From assembly GCF_000499385.1 (NCBI RefSeq), contig NW_013654755.1, positions 36,001 to 100,000 on the forward strand: a DNA stretch of 64,000 nucleotides, in the 5' to 3' direction. A program made the translations under genes and the position numbers. Every line of letters starts with the position of its first letter. Position 1 is the stretch's first letter. The DNA is from Eimeria necatrix. Taxonomy: Eukaryota > Apicomplexa > Conoidasida > Eucoccidiorida > Eimeriidae. A model generated the notes under the pieces. The model was not told the DNA's origin, ran no database searches, and saw nothing but the letters and a program-made list of their open reading frames with translations. Below are positions 1 through 11,818 of this stretch, piece after piece.

Positions 1-39
1 ACCGTTTGGTATTGTCATATTGGCACTTCGTGGTATATC

Positions 40-456
40 ATGTGCATTCTTCCTTTTTTTCTGGTATCTATTCAGGCATCATCGATAAGCAAAAGCCTGA
101 CAGCTTTTATGGCCGTCGTCGCAGCGCTGGGGAGACACTGTGCGGTTGCCAGGCAGAAGAGCAGAGCTCCGGGCTGCTCTGTCGATTGTCCTCTTCCCCT
201 GCGGCTGCGGGTGGGACCGTGTAGGATAGCAAGTGATCTGTCTAGCACAGCTGGCGTATTCAAGCCTATGGGTAGTACTGACAAGAGCTCGTCGCAATCC
301 AGGCTTGGAACTGCCGAGGAGCCTCTTGAAGGCCCCTGCTCAAGTCGGCCTGAAACCAGAAACGGCCCCCATGTGCGCTTCAGGGATTCGTGTTTAACGC
401 TAGCTCTTAGAGATGTACTGGTGAGGACCCAATCACAAAGGCTGGCATGGCCGTGA
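40..456 (+). CDS. Possible 3' exon of an unknown gene at the window edge
   Basis: An open frame of 138 codons ends with a stop near 456. Its second half is charged and mixed in composition (for example STDKSSSQSRLGTAEEP and RPETRNGPHVRFRDS), unlike the low-complexity shadow frames elsewhere. I recognise no domain. The window starts just upstream, so any earlier exons would lie outside it. The opposite strand is also open over part of this stretch, so it may be non-coding. Confidence 0.25.
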   Translation: MCILPFFLVSIQASSISKSLTAFMAVVAALGRHCAVARQKSRAPGCSVDCPLPLRLRVGPCRIASDLSSTAGVFKPMGSTDKSSSQSRLGTAEEPLEGPCSSRPETRNGPHVRFRDSCLTLALRDVLVRTQSQRLAWP

Positions 457-783
457 GCAAATCACTGTACACACTTTAAGGTGCTGGAAGCCCTCAGCGA
501 TGATCTCTCCGGGTTTTTCTTCTTTGGTTTGTGGCCGCTGATGCTGCCGCTGCAGGATGGCTGTGGCCACGTTTCCATGGTTTTTACCGTCAGCAGCAAA
601 GCGGCTGACAGAAATGCTACACTGCAGACCCTTCGTTTTGCTGCCCTTGTCAGCAGACTGGGGTGCGTACCAAAGCGTGCATAGAAAGCACTTGCGGGAG
701 CTTCCCAGAGCTAGCAGCAGGCAGGCTCGCACGCAGCATCCGAAGCCCGTGGCATCCCCATCTAGCGTTTCTTCCTGCTTCCC

Positions 784-1827
784 TTGTTCGCTTACTGCAG
801 ACCATTCTGTCTCAGCCCCCCCAGGAGGTGCGTCAGCAGCAACTGGGTCCCACCTGGTACTGCAACGAGACAAAGAAAAGGATGCGAGCCACGAGGAATA
901 GCTGCCTTTTCAGCAGCAGGTGGTTCGGCGAAGGCAGCGACAGCGGCACCGAGTACTGAGCCACCAGGAGCCTCCCCAGAGACAAAAACAGCAGAAGAAG
1001 AAGATACAGAAGCAGTACGAAAACCCGAAGTGGCGGCAGTAGCATCACGATTTGGCGCAACTGTAGCCGCTCGGACAGCAGCAGCAAGTTCACCAAAAGC
1101 TCGAACAGCAGCAGCAAGAAGTGCCGCAGCAGCAGGGACTCGGACAACAGCAGCAACCAAAATAGCCGATGTTCCCCCCGCGGAAAACACAGCTACAAAA
1201 CCTACAACTAAACCGCTCGCCGCGACCGGCAACAGGAGGGCCGTGCCAGTAGTCAAAGTTGAACCTAAGGCGGAGCGCCCTGCCAGACTGAGAATTTCCA
1301 GAGCCAAAGTATCAGCAGCGGCAAAGACAGGAAGCTCGCGGTGGGCTACAGAAAACCCCCGGGGTTCTTCCGATCCCTCCCTAAACTTTGTATCTCTCAG
1401 CCGCGAACAGCCTCCCTGTGGAACTTCAGCACAACCTCAGGTTTGTGGTGAACACCGAAATAGCTTCCTTGGAGACTTTTGTATAGGGCCACTTCCGGCT
1501 CCCCGAAAAGCGGTCCAAAGAGATTCAATTGCAAAAACTCCAGTGCACATAGCACCAAAAATAGCAGAGCCACAGGCTCTGAAGTCCCAAACAGTGGCTT
1601 CAAATGGGCGACGCCAACAGGACAATTTCCCTTTTCCCACCGAGGTAGATTTCCGAAGATGTCACTCAGAGCCTGCCCGCTGGAGGAAAAGGGGCAATTG
1701 CTGCCACTGCTGCTGCTCTTACCGCTGCTGCTGCGGTTGGTGGGCACATCAATCTCAAAATCGAGACAACAACAGGTGCACTGCTGGCTATGGAGACAAC
1801 CGTGGAGGCAACCGCGCAACAGCATGA
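784..1827 (+). CDS. Ala/Thr-rich hypothetical protein segment
   Basis: A 347-codon open frame. The central part is rich in Ala, Thr, Lys and Arg with acidic patches (SPETKTAEEEDTEAVRKPEV; VVKVEPKAERPARLRISRAK). After about residue 300 it turns into Cys-rich translation of CTG tracts, so any real coding part probably ends before about 1690. The minus strand over 792-1307 is also open and reads as a hydrophobic Ala/Val/Leu protein, so the coding strand is not certain. No domain, signal peptide or clear start was found. Confidence 0.3.
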   Translation: MFAYCRPFCLSPPRRCVSSNWVPPGTATRQRKGCEPRGIAAFSAAGGSAKAATAAPSTEPPGASPETKTAEEEDTEAVRKPEVAAVASRFGATVAARTAAASSPKARTAAARSAAAAGTRTTAATKIADVPPAENTATKPTTKPLAATGNRRAVPVVKVEPKAERPARLRISRAKVSAAAKTGSSRWATENPRGSSDPSLNFVSLSREQPPCGTSAQPQVCGEHRNSFLGDFCIGPLPAPRKAVQRDSIAKTPVHIAPKIAEPQALKSQTVASNGRRQQDNFPFPTEVDFRRCHSEPARWRKRGNCCHCCCSYRCCCGWWAHQSQNRDNNRCTAGYGDNRGGNRATA

Positions 1828-2500
1828 TTAGCACAACAGCATGGGCAGCAGCAGCAGCAGCATGGGCTGCGGCTGCTGCAGGCACAACGCCATCATAGAA
1901 ATGCCGTGCTCGTCCACATAAGTGATCAGCACCCGCAAACTCTAAACCTGAGACCCTGAAGCCTAGACATTTAAGACTGGCGTTTGTCACAAATTAACTG
2001 ATTGGTTCGCTTTGCGTATCGTGGAAAAGCAGCCGTCCGGTGAATAAAAAAATCAGCTTTAAAGAACGCTACAGGGATGCAGCTGCGCAAGCAGGGAGCT
2101 CTAGAGCACAAGCCTAAAGCAAGATTCTGTAGACACGTCGTCCAGAGTATTTAGGTTCTTGTGCTGAGTTGCAACGCCATACAGGCAAGCGCCTAAGCAG
2201 TGGTGAGGAAGAAAGTCCCCTGAACAATTGCAGAGCGAATGCTAAGCAACCCCCTTGTTTCTCCAAAGCCCAGCCGTTGAGTGGGTGCTGGCCTGCATGA
2301 GGCCCAAAAATTCAAGAGAGCTCCCCCATTAACCTGCACTGTCTGCGCACGCGCAGCACGGCCAGCAGCAACACCTGCCGTATGGGAAATCCAAGCAAAT
2401 CGTATGGCATGGTTGGGTTAAGTTCAACGAAAAATGAGCGGAGGATAGGACTGCCTACAAGGCCTGAGCTGCTTCAATATTACATGCTAGGGCTTGGGGT

Positions 2501-3064
2501 TTACCTTTCGCGCTGCTGCCGCCTGTGCCGCCGCAGGAGAACGAGTCCCGCAGCAACTGCTACCAAGAACCATGCTAAAGAAAAGAGCAAAAACTCTCCT
2601 GGGCTATCAACTGCACCCGTTGAGCTAGACGCTGTTCCTGCTGATGCGGGAACTTCTGCTGCTGGTGGTCCCAGCAATTCTTCTGCGGCGCCTGCTACTG
2701 TCGCAGGCGCCGCTGCTGATGCTGCTGGTGCTGAGAGTGACGATGCTGCCGGTGGTACTGCTTCTAGTCCGGCTGCTTCTGCGCGTTCTGACGCATTTAT
2801 TGCTGGTGTGAAGGCTGTTGTTGTGTGCGGTGGCAGTGCTGCTGCTGTTCTTGCTGGTGGCACGACTGCTGGTGGCGCTGCTCCTGGCGCTGCTGCTGCT
2901 GGTAGATCTGCCGCAGCTGCTATAGCTTCAGTCGGAGCTGCTGGTGCAAGCGATGCTTCAGGACCGTTTGCTCGCCTCACACCTGTGGGGGCAGCAGAGT
3001 TCACTGTATTTGCGGCTATCATATGGGCCTGCGCAACTACGTCGGCGAAGTTCCCATTCAGCAT
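2501..3064 (-). CDS. Ala/Pro-rich ORF with a C-terminal membrane segment
   Basis: A 187-codon minus-strand frame. Most of it is Ala/Pro/Ser/Thr-rich and nearly uncharged, like a mucin-type stalk. It ends with one strongly hydrophobic stretch (FLLFSLAWFLVAVAAGLVLL) followed at once by a basic tail (RRHRRQQRER) and a stop. This is the layout of a type I surface protein. The plus strand is open too (2382-3074), because the DNA is built of GCT/GCA-type codons, and no upstream exon with a signal peptide was identified. The call rests on the membrane segment and tail. Confidence 0.35.
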   Translation of the reverse strand: MLNGNFADVVAQAHMIAANTVNSAAPTGVRRANGPEASLAPAAPTEAIAAAADLPAAAAPGAAPPAVVPPARTAAALPPHTTTAFTPAINASERAEAAGLEAVPPAASSLSAPAASAAAPATVAGAAEELLGPPAAEVPASAGTASSSTGAVDSPGEFLLFSLAWFLVAVAAGLVLLRRHRRQQRER

Positions 3065-4053
3065 TCACGTATGACCCTGTACCAGATATAGTCAAGCTCT
3101 TATAAAACTTATGTGGAGGATGTATATGCTAGTAGCCTTCAGAATGCCGAAAATTCATTTGCAGTTGCTCTTGACACTCGTGTCGTGTCGGTGACGGGTC
3201 CTGCTGCTGTTATTTTCACACAGTTGCAACCAGTAGTGCCAAAGACAGACCTCAGAATGCAATACGACAGCTTCTGTGAGTTATGCGTTCGCACTGCCCT
3301 CCTGCACAGCAAAGCTAAAGCATGTGATGGGGGGCCCCCCCGAATCGAGCGAGACGGGGCCCCCTGGCTGCAGCTGAAACCACAAGTGTAAAATGCCGTA
3401 ATGCCGAACGAGCTTGCCCGTAAACCATCTTTGTAATTTTGTTTCGTTCCCAAATCTAAATTGCTGTTCTTCTTCCTGCATCCACCTCTGCGTATCCTGT
3501 TGCCGCATGCACCTCAGCAGCGAGCAGGTCGGAGGGCCCACCAGCAGCATATGCTGATGGTGGCACTCAGCGTGATGCACAACACTCTTCCTTAAATTTA
3601 ATGCTGCATGCATCTATGCGGCTGCAAGCCCTGCTTTCTCCGTTCTTATTTCCAGTATTGAGGCTAATCCATATCCGTTCCATTCCCCCGCCAATCGAAG
3701 CAGCAAGGCCCATACTCAAAAACCATCTGCGGGAGTCCTTGTGCTGTAAACCCATCAAGAAAGGACACTGCAGTTACCACTGCTTTCGCTTACTGGACGT
3801 GGTTGCTCCCATTAGCAACGCCCACAGCAGCGGCAGCGGCAGCAGCAGCAAGAGCAGAGGCCACGCAAAGCAGTGGGTGCGCAGGGAAACTCCTGTTTCC
3901 TTCCTCTCTGCTAGCTCGGGACGTGCAAAGGTCTTCGATCAGGCGCCCATAAGCGCAGCAGCAGCAGCGGTAGCGGCTGTTGCAGGTTCTCTCGGTACAC
4001 TGCATCCTGTCTTCTGCCATTTCCTTCACACTACTTTCCACTGGGATCGCACG

Positions 4054-7000
4054 ATGCCTCGCTCTGGCCTTGAAACTGCAGGGAGGGCAAGAGCAGCGGT
4101 ATCAGCATCTGCCTGCCAAGAAGATTCAGCTGCTGGAGTCCCACCAGGAACAGCAGTAGCAAAAGAAGCCAAGAATGCCGATGCCGAGGGCTTACCAGAT
4201 CTAGTGCAGCCATCCGCAGAGGCTGTGGCAGCAGCAGCATCACGGGCCGCTGCTGCCGTTGCAGCAGGGGTGACGCTGCAGCTCACACCTGCAGAGGAGG
4301 ACTTATTTTCTCTTCTCAACAAGTGCATTGAAGAGCAACAATTAAATATCGGTAAATTCAAATGTTGCAGTCAGTCGTGGTTCTGCTCCTGCTGTTGCTG
4401 ACACTGCAGCGCAGCTGCAGTTGCTGCTCCATGATTGATGATGCACATGTAAAGCTGTGACTGCCTTTCGGGCTAACACGACCGTTCTGCCCACTCTCAC
4501 AGCTGTCGTTCATTGGAGCTGTTTGGAGCTCTGCAGCTGCCGCGCCTTTTTCTCGTGTTGCCGCATGAACCATTTTTGCCTTTGCCGCTATTTACTTTTC
4601 TTTGTGATGGGCGTTTTATCCTGCTTCATGAGGTAGGAAAGGCTTACACGCACCGGGGGTCGCTCTGAGTGTGAGCCTTCGTTTCTGCTGCTTCCTGCAG
4701 AGCTGAGAGCAGCAGGAGGTTGGGTTCGCGACAAGTTGTTGGGTTTTCCTTCCACTGATATAGACATTGCCATTGACACCACCTCGGGAGCTCGTTTTGC
4801 TGCAATCCTCAACCAGTGCGCTGCTGCTTCTCTTGCTACCGCTGCTAATGTTCTTTCTGATGGTCCTATTTTTGTCTTTTGAATCATTTGCATGCACTGT
4901 CATCTCTTGTACTTGGTTCCTGCCGGGCATTTGTGTCTTTGATTGCGTACATCTATCTTGTTTTCCCCATGTGATGTACTTGGTGCCTCTTCTTGTGGTC
5001 TGTTTTGCGTTGTCACAATATGTCTGTGGCTACTTTTTAGCCGTTTCTTGCGGTTGCTTTTGTCGCCTTGTCAGTTAGTGTCATATTTGTGGCTGTGGCT
5101 GTATCAAGCCCGTTGAGTCGCAGGCCACTAGCAGCTTGTGTATGTGCCTCCTCGTCAGATGTAGGCTCTTTCGCATGTGTCCCTAAGAAGAAGGAAGATG
5201 CTGTTCTTTAATAGGCCTACTGGCTCTTCTTCTCTCTGCTGTGTCTCTTTTGCTGTTTCGCACCAGGTGGCTCGTTTCTAAGGGCGAGCCCCCCCGTTGT
5301 TTTGGCATCATTTCGAAAAACGTGGCTCAGAGCAAACACCTGGAAACGGCGACTTTGCGTCTCCGCTGTTTCGCTCTAGACCTTGTCAATCTGCGCAGCG
5401 AAAGTTACTGCAACAGCAGCAGAATCCCCAGCAACACTGAGCTCGGGACTCCCCTCCAGGACGCGGAGAGGAGAGATTTTTGCTGCAATTCGCTATTCTA
5501 CAATCTCAAGACACGGCGTGTAGAGGACTGGCTCGGGTCGGGCCTCAGGGACGTCCAGCTACGCATTCTTAGGGCGTCTTGCCCTGTACCAAGAGAGACC
5601 CTTGCAGAAGACCCTTTGAGGCTGCTACGCGGTATCCGGTTCGCTGCAACTCTCAGATTTAGTTTACAGAAGGACCTTGCGGTTGCAGCGGCAGATCCGC
5701 CAATCCACGAGTCGCTCAAGGCAAAGGTCGCCAAGGAAAGGGTTGGCATTGAGCTTAGGAAGATTTTCTCTATCGTGACAAAACGAAGCCAACAGGAGCT
5801 GGAGTCAGCAGCAGAAACAGAAGCTGCAACGACCGTAGCAGCAGAAATAAACGGACAGGAAAGAGGCGCTGGACTGGAGGCGCTGCTAGAGGGTCCGCTC
5901 AATGGCGCCGTGAGAGGTGTACTCCTCATGCAGCAACTGCAGGTTTGGGAGACAGTGACGTGCCTTCCTGAGGGCCACGAGGTATACAGACAGGAAAAGA
6001 GTCCCGAAGCCATGGAAAGCCATAGAGCTCGGGGGTCGCTGAAGGCTTTGGCTGAGCATCTCAAGGCATCGCAGAGCCCCGTGGACCCTGCAAAGGAGGC
6101 GTTCATGAATGGCCCTCTCGGGGCTTCCTGTCTTATTGCTCTGCGGCACATCCTTGCACGGCGTGTCTTGCTCGAGCAGCTTCAGCATAAGGACTTTGGA
6201 GCAGCATCGACAGAAATGACAAACCTGTATGAGTCCCTTTCGAAGGGCTTAGAGCTCAAAGAAGGAGGAGACAACCTCCGCCAACTGCTGTTTGCTGCTG
6301 TGCTGCATCCGGTCAGGGACTTTGTGGCTGTTTCTCCCAAGGTGACTCGCGCGCGGCCCCTAGCTGGAGACGTCGTTTCCTCCGCCTGGAAGTTACCTAA
6401 TGCAGATGCTGCAGCAACAGAAGGCCTCATCAGCCACTCAGCCCTACTTCGCGTGGCAGCTGATGAAGAGGCAACCATGCGCCAGAAAGAACGCCAGCAG
6501 CATGAGCAGCAGGAACCGCAACAGCAACAGAGAGTACGGTTGGGCCTTCTAGTGCGCCAAGTTGGAGCTACTTGGCGCGAGGCCATTGCACTTGCTGCAG
6601 CAGAGGCACTGGGCTCCCTCATTCGCAAAGACACAGCAGCAGCGATTTCCGCTGCTGGCGCAGCTGTCACGGGAGGAGATACGTGCACAAGCTCAGATGC
6701 AGAAGTGGCAACGGGAAAGGAGACAGAAGCGCATCACGAGCTACACAGGAAGCGAGCATGCGGAGTGGAGAGCTCCCACGAGCACAAAAAGTTGTGTGGG
6801 CAGGAGGGCCACGCAGGACATCTTTGTTCAGAAGCAGCAGCAGCGCAGACAACACATGAAGACACGGCTCCTGAGGTTTGCTTGACAACCCTTGACTGCC
6901 TGCTAGTGGCGAGAGAGGAGGCAGCAAAAGAAACAGTGCGCCGCCTGGTTCACCTGAAACAGACTATTGAGGCGCTGGGCCTGCAAGATGCGTGGCAGCT

Positions 7001-7684
7001 GCAGCCACTGTGCAATGGAAAACAGGTACGCCATGGTGCCGCTGCATTTCTATTTCCAGGCATTTCTTGCTAGTCCTCATCTAGCCCTGCAACGTATGCT
7101 GTTTTGAAACGGACTACGGAACCATATGAAGAGCAGCCTTTTGAGCTTAAGAGAATATAATGGCAATTGAATTCAAGGCGAGGGGTTTCTACTATTCAAA
7201 CAGTTATGGTTGCTGTTCTCCTTTCTGCTTATGCTATCTCGCACAGGTAGCCCATGCTCTTCCTGGCGCATCAGGTCGCGAGCTGGGGGCTGTCATGGAT
7301 GAGCAAGTGAGCTTGGCTAATAATACCCAAAATAGGCCTTGAAGTGTAGGAAACCTCTGTCGACTTCCAAAAAGTTTGCGAATAGGGCTGCTCGATTCCT
7401 TCACAAGTGTACTCATCAAGCAGAGTACCATACTGGGCAGTGATGCAACAACTGTTTTTTTTCCGAGATGCCTCAGGGTTCTGTGAAGCTTAGATGTTAG
7501 TCATTTACGGGGTAAGTAAGATGTCAGGATTAAGGGTGTCTGGGTGTGGTTGTTGTGTTGCGTGTTGCAGCGCCTTTGGCAGCTGGCCAACCCCGGCAAG
7601 TCTGCAGAGCAGTGTCTGGAATACCTGCAAGAAAAATTCCCGCAGTTCCGAGAGAAGGTGCAGAGCAAGAGTGTTGTGGCGTAG
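4054..7684 (+). CDS. CCA-adding tRNA nucleotidyltransferase, multi-exon
   Basis: A class II tRNA nucleotidyltransferase, which adds or repairs the 3' CCA of tRNAs. Exon 1 (ATG 4054 to 4351) ends TPAEEDLFSLLNKCIEEQQ. The exon from 4701 carries the active-site signature RAAGGWVRDKLLG followed by DIDIAID, i.e. the GG motif and the metal-binding Asp pair. The exon from about 5281 carries SKHLETATLRL, VNLRSESY, GTPLQDAERRDF, FYNLKTRRVEDW and EDPLRLLRGIRFA, the conserved neck motifs of the family. This exon ends at 7025 (NGKQ, donor GTACGC). Exon 7247-7306 encodes a GASGRELG-type turn, and exon 7571-7684 encodes LWQLANPGKSAEQCLEYLQ and the stop. Phases agree at 4351/4701, 7025/7247 and 7306/7571. 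The junction between the 4701 exon (ends about 4840-4870) and the 5281 exon is unresolved. The body carries low-complexity inserts (poly-Gln near 6500, His/Glu-rich near 6750) that bacterial and human homologues lack. The start could lie further upstream (frame open from 3601), which would leave room for an organelle-targeting extension. Confidence 0.93.
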
Positions 7685-7699
7685 CCTGTCGTTTGTATA

Positions 7700-9350
7700 C
7701 CCCGGCCTTCCAGAGAGTTAATTGCCTGAGGATTCTCTTTTGTTTGACTGGATGGCCTCCGTTCCCTTTCTTGTCTCAAATGCGTGTTTGAGGCATTTAG
7801 AAGACTTCAGGGGTTCTGAGGGAGTCCTTTAAAGGCCCACAGAAGCAGATGCTCCTTGGGACCTCTGAAGGGCATGTGCTTGAGTATGTTTGCGAGGTAA
7901 AGGAGACACTTTTTGTGCCTTCTCGAGGCTCATCTCAGTGTAGTAGACTTCAAGCTAATGGGCAGCTGGTGGAATATTCATCAATGCGACGCCGCAAACG
8001 TTTCCCTGAATTTTTAGAGAGGTTTTGGCTGTCTTTGAACTGCTGCGACCTAGTCGCATATTGATGTCTTACAATGTGGAAGCACAAAGACAATGATAGG
8101 GCACTGTGGATAGTTCTTAACGCGAGCCCCAAGAAGCAGGGGGGCTGAGGTTAGGCGTTACGCTTTACGGCAACTTCCGGCCCCAAAAGCAACAGCTACT
8201 CACATCTTCAGCAGTTTAGTGGCTGAGCGAGAATTAATCGAGGGCCGAAAACACACCACAAGTGAGGGGTGCCAAGATTGAGGGGCGCAAGTACAGCGTC
8301 TAGGGGTCTAGTGTGGGTTTAAGCTAGGCCGTAGGTAACACGGAAAACCTTGTGGTGTAACAGAGCTGGTGGATACAGCCTACAGGCACTTCGTAGGCAG
8401 GCGGCCCCGCTACGTCGCCGCAACGTTGCACGTGCTCCGATGACTAAGAGGCAAGAGCGACTCAAGCGACGGTCTGCGTAGAATTTTAGTGCGCAGACGT
8501 AAGGCCTAGCCTGCAATTTGGTGTTAGGACCGAGCTCGTCTGGCATTGGTGTTAGCAGCGTGATCATGCTCTTACATGTAATCTGTTTTTTCTGGACCTG
8601 CTGCATTCGCCTGAGTCACCTTTTGGGGCAGGATTCAGCTTTTCCACTCTATTCTGCTTGAAAACAAGTGCCGGCGCCCCTAGTAGTGGCCAGTCTAGGC
8701 GTTTACTATTTAGCTCTCGCACCCAAGGCTTGTCGGCTGTAGAACAACGGGCCTGAGGCCCGCTGGCAGTGGACCACTGATTACCAAGGGAGCCCTACGG
8801 TACAAAAAGGCCACCTGCTGGTACCTCCTACCTCTGATACCTGTTAAACACTACCAAATTTTGTGAACGAGCTGCTGACCACTATTGAGAGCACCTGCTC
8901 CAGAACTCAAGGCACTAAGATTATTGAAAATCACGAGGGGCTTCCTCCACGCCTTTTATGTATTTAGTCTAAATACTAATGACTGCTCTTACTTCACATG
9001 CACCGTGCAACACTACCCTTTGTACTTGAAAGAAATTGGGATTCTCACGCGACTGCGCAAGGGCCGAGCCAGTATAGTAACACGGGGTCTTTGTCTGGGG
9101 GGAGCGACAGAGCAGCGGACAGTATACTTCCTCACCACAAAATTGATCTTTAAGGTTATCCTTGAATTTGCAGTTTACGGATTTTGACTCAAAGGATCCC
9201 CGTTGATGTCGCTCACAAACACAAGGGCCTCTCGATGCAATTAGGGCCCACACTGTTTAACCGATGGATCTACCCACGGATGTGCTCACCGTGTGGATCC
9301 CTTATTAGATTTCAGAAATTCTGGGATTCCAAGCTCCTAGACCTACGCAA
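7700..9350. other. No supported gene
   Basis: Only short frames on both strands, none with recognisable motifs or consistent splice sites. Probably the 3' flank of the CCA-adding enzyme gene plus the promoter region of the next plus-strand gene. Confidence 0.5.
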
Positions 9351-9366
9351 GTAGAAGGTGGTCCTC

Positions 9367-10743
9367 ATGGTGCTGCCCAGCCGATGGGGGGCTTCGTGGC
9401 CCTTCCGAGGTATCACTCTTTCGCCGGTAACTCAGGACTTCCGGGATCTTGTGAGCGTGAGAAGCTTTCAGATTCTTCATGCAAGGGGGAAGGGCACAGG
9501 AACTCGTCGAGGGGCTCGTTCTTCAGAGTCCAGCGGCGCTTCGGTCGGCAGTGCAGTGGACCCCAAAAGACGGGATAGTTGGACCTTTAATTCGGCAAGA
9601 CGCTCTGCTGGCGCTGACTACAATGAGAGAGCTTCAGGAACTGGCAGGCATGCCCAGGCGCACGCTCGATTTCCCCGGCCTGACCTCGATGAAGCAGCGC
9701 TTAAAGCGGAACAGCAGAAGGCACAGGCGGCAGCGAACTGGCAGGTTATTACAACTCAGGAAATTGGACCAGGGGGCCCCATGTGCACGCGACGAATATG
9801 GCACTCATCTTCGGTAGCTAACCTTGGGATGCAGGATCATGAGTCTGCTGGTGAGCCATATGGTGCAGCGGCTTCCTGCACTTCTCCAGGGGAGCAGCTG
9901 GAGAGAATAAGGGAGCAAAGAAAGGCAGAGGCTCCCCCGCCACTGTGCATATATGATACCCTAATGGAAAACCAACCCGAGAGTCAGCGTGGCAACAGCG
10001 GATGGGAAAGGAGAAGCAGCTCTCCAGCGGATCCTGCGGCAATCCCAGCTTTCTTTACGGAAGGCCCCACTGATTGGAGGCTTGAAGTGAATGAGGATTT
10101 CGATGCTGACTGGGCGTGGCTATCAGGAGGACCCTGGGCAAGAGATTCAGCGGGTCCTTTGGGAGGTCTATCGGAGAGAATGGAAGACACGCGCATAAAG
10201 GTCTATGTGCCCGGTGTAGACCTGCCTAAGCCGATAGCCCTCCTCAACCGCCACCAGCTGCTTCAGACTCTACGAAAGCCTATAGAGGCTCTTGGTCCTC
10301 CCGGGCAGGAAGAAAATGGCCAGCAGGGCCCTCAGCATGGCCGCCTAACCCCAGCTGCGCCCGAAACAGACAGTAGCAAGATTCCCGGAGAAGCTACGGC
10401 GATGCCTGCCCTTCCACCTGAGGCTTATGAAGCCCTTGTAGAAAGAGCCAAGAGCATCCTGCCCTCGTTGAGTCGGCCACAGCTGCTCGAGTTGCTTGAG
10501 CTGCTGCAGCAGCACGCTCATACACTTCAGCAGCAGCGGCGCTCCCACTTGCTGGAGGCGCGCAAGTTTTGGCTTCAGGCTACGGCAGTTGCACCACTAC
10601 AACAGCCGCAGCAACGTGAACTTGTTGTCGAAGGAGCAAAAAGAGCAGAAGCAGCAGCAGCTGCTGCAGCTAGAGGCATAAAGTCGATATACCAGCAGCA
10701 GCTTTTCGACCTCATATTCGATGCGATGCTTCCCCATTTGCCT
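9367..10743 (+). CDS. Large first exon of an unrecognised protein
   Basis: Open from an ATG at 9367 to a good splice donor at 10743 (CTGCCT then GTAAGC). The N-terminus is basic and Ser/Arg-rich with few acids for about 110 residues, which would fit mitochondrial import but does not prove it. The middle has ordered-looking segments (PTDWRLEVNEDFDADWAWL; DTRIKVYVPGVDLPKPIALL). The last 150 residues are helical and Leu/Gln-rich (LSRPQLLELLELLQQHAHTL; YQQQLFDLIFDAMLPHLP). The helical texture resembles apicomplexan organellar RNA-binding repeat proteins, but I see no diagnostic motif. It probably continues into the downstream plus-strand exons. Confidence 0.6.
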
Positions 10744-11299
10744 GTAAGCTGCAGATTTAAGACAGCTAAGCGTCCAAGTGGCTCCTAGATTGCAACAATG
10801 CAGTATGGAGTCCTGTACCAGCCACGGTACTTTGTAGTGGTGCTCTTCTTTCAAAGAAGGTTCAAGGTCTGAAAGTCATTTCTGTATATTCGCCCTAACG
10901 GGGGTTTCAAGCGGCGTAAGGATAGCTTTAGAAATAATGCACATCCACAAAACACAAATGGATGAAAGTGTCTGTTTGTTCGTATGTTTGTTCGTATGAC
11001 CAGCACATGCCACTGAAGGAGCTTGGAGACCTTGCGCAAGCTTTCGCCTCCTGTGCCCCTACGTGAGTGCTCATGGCCAAGCTAAGGGGGTGTGTTTGGG
11101 TATGTGGAGAGGGCTTCAGGGGACACACTAGACATTGAGCTTCACGGATAGAGATCAAGGCTAGGGGGAAATCTTTGCACAAGAAGGATCACCAGAGGCT
11201 CCGGAGACAACCCCTAGTGGAACACGCAACGATGGGTTCACCATAGGTGGCGATGACTTGCAGTTGTGTTTTGACCATCACAATGTGTGTAGCTCACAA

Positions 11300-11740
11300 G
11301 GCAAGCTGCTGTTCTCGGCGTTGTGGGTCCCTTCATGAGCTCAGGAAGGGCTTGGGCATGCTGCAGGTAATCGCGTTGCATGCAGTCGATAGAGCCTGCT
11401 CAGCCCGTCTGGGAATGCTGAGCGGATCAAAAAGTCGAGCTTCTGGAATAGAGGACGTCCAGGGCAGTGGCCAAGCACAAGGAATGCTAGCAGTACTGCG
11501 GCCGCTAGCTTTAGGCGTCCAGAGGCAGTGCGCCGTGGCGGCCCCACAGCGGCACGACAAGACTCAAGGATTTTTTGAAGAAGACCTGCCGGCAGCTTCA
11601 AGAACTGAAGGCACCCTGGCTGAGGCAGGAGACAGTCTTCCGGAGACTGGAGGGGGGCTTGGGTTTGCGAGCCGGCGGCTGCTGGAAGTCTTCCACGGCG
11701 ACGTTGAAGCGCTTGCGGTAGGCCTTGTTGCCCAGTAAAG
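11300..11740 (+). CDS. Possible internal exon between two large plus-strand exons
   Basis: The plus frame (163 codons, stop at 11738) is moderately coding-like (GMLSGSKSRASGIEDVQ; EEDLPAASRTEGTLAEAGD). The minus strand here is also credible: it reads LLGNKAYRKRFNVAVEDFQQ near 11745-11680 and LLQKILESCRAAVG near 11590. Which strand codes is unresolved. If plus, it would belong with the flanking large exons. Confidence 0.25.
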
Positions 11741-11818
11741 AACCCGAGGCCCTAGACTTCATGAACGCAGTGCACTGGGCATGGAGTCTTTGGCCCTGGC
11801 TTAGTATCGTTTGCAGTA

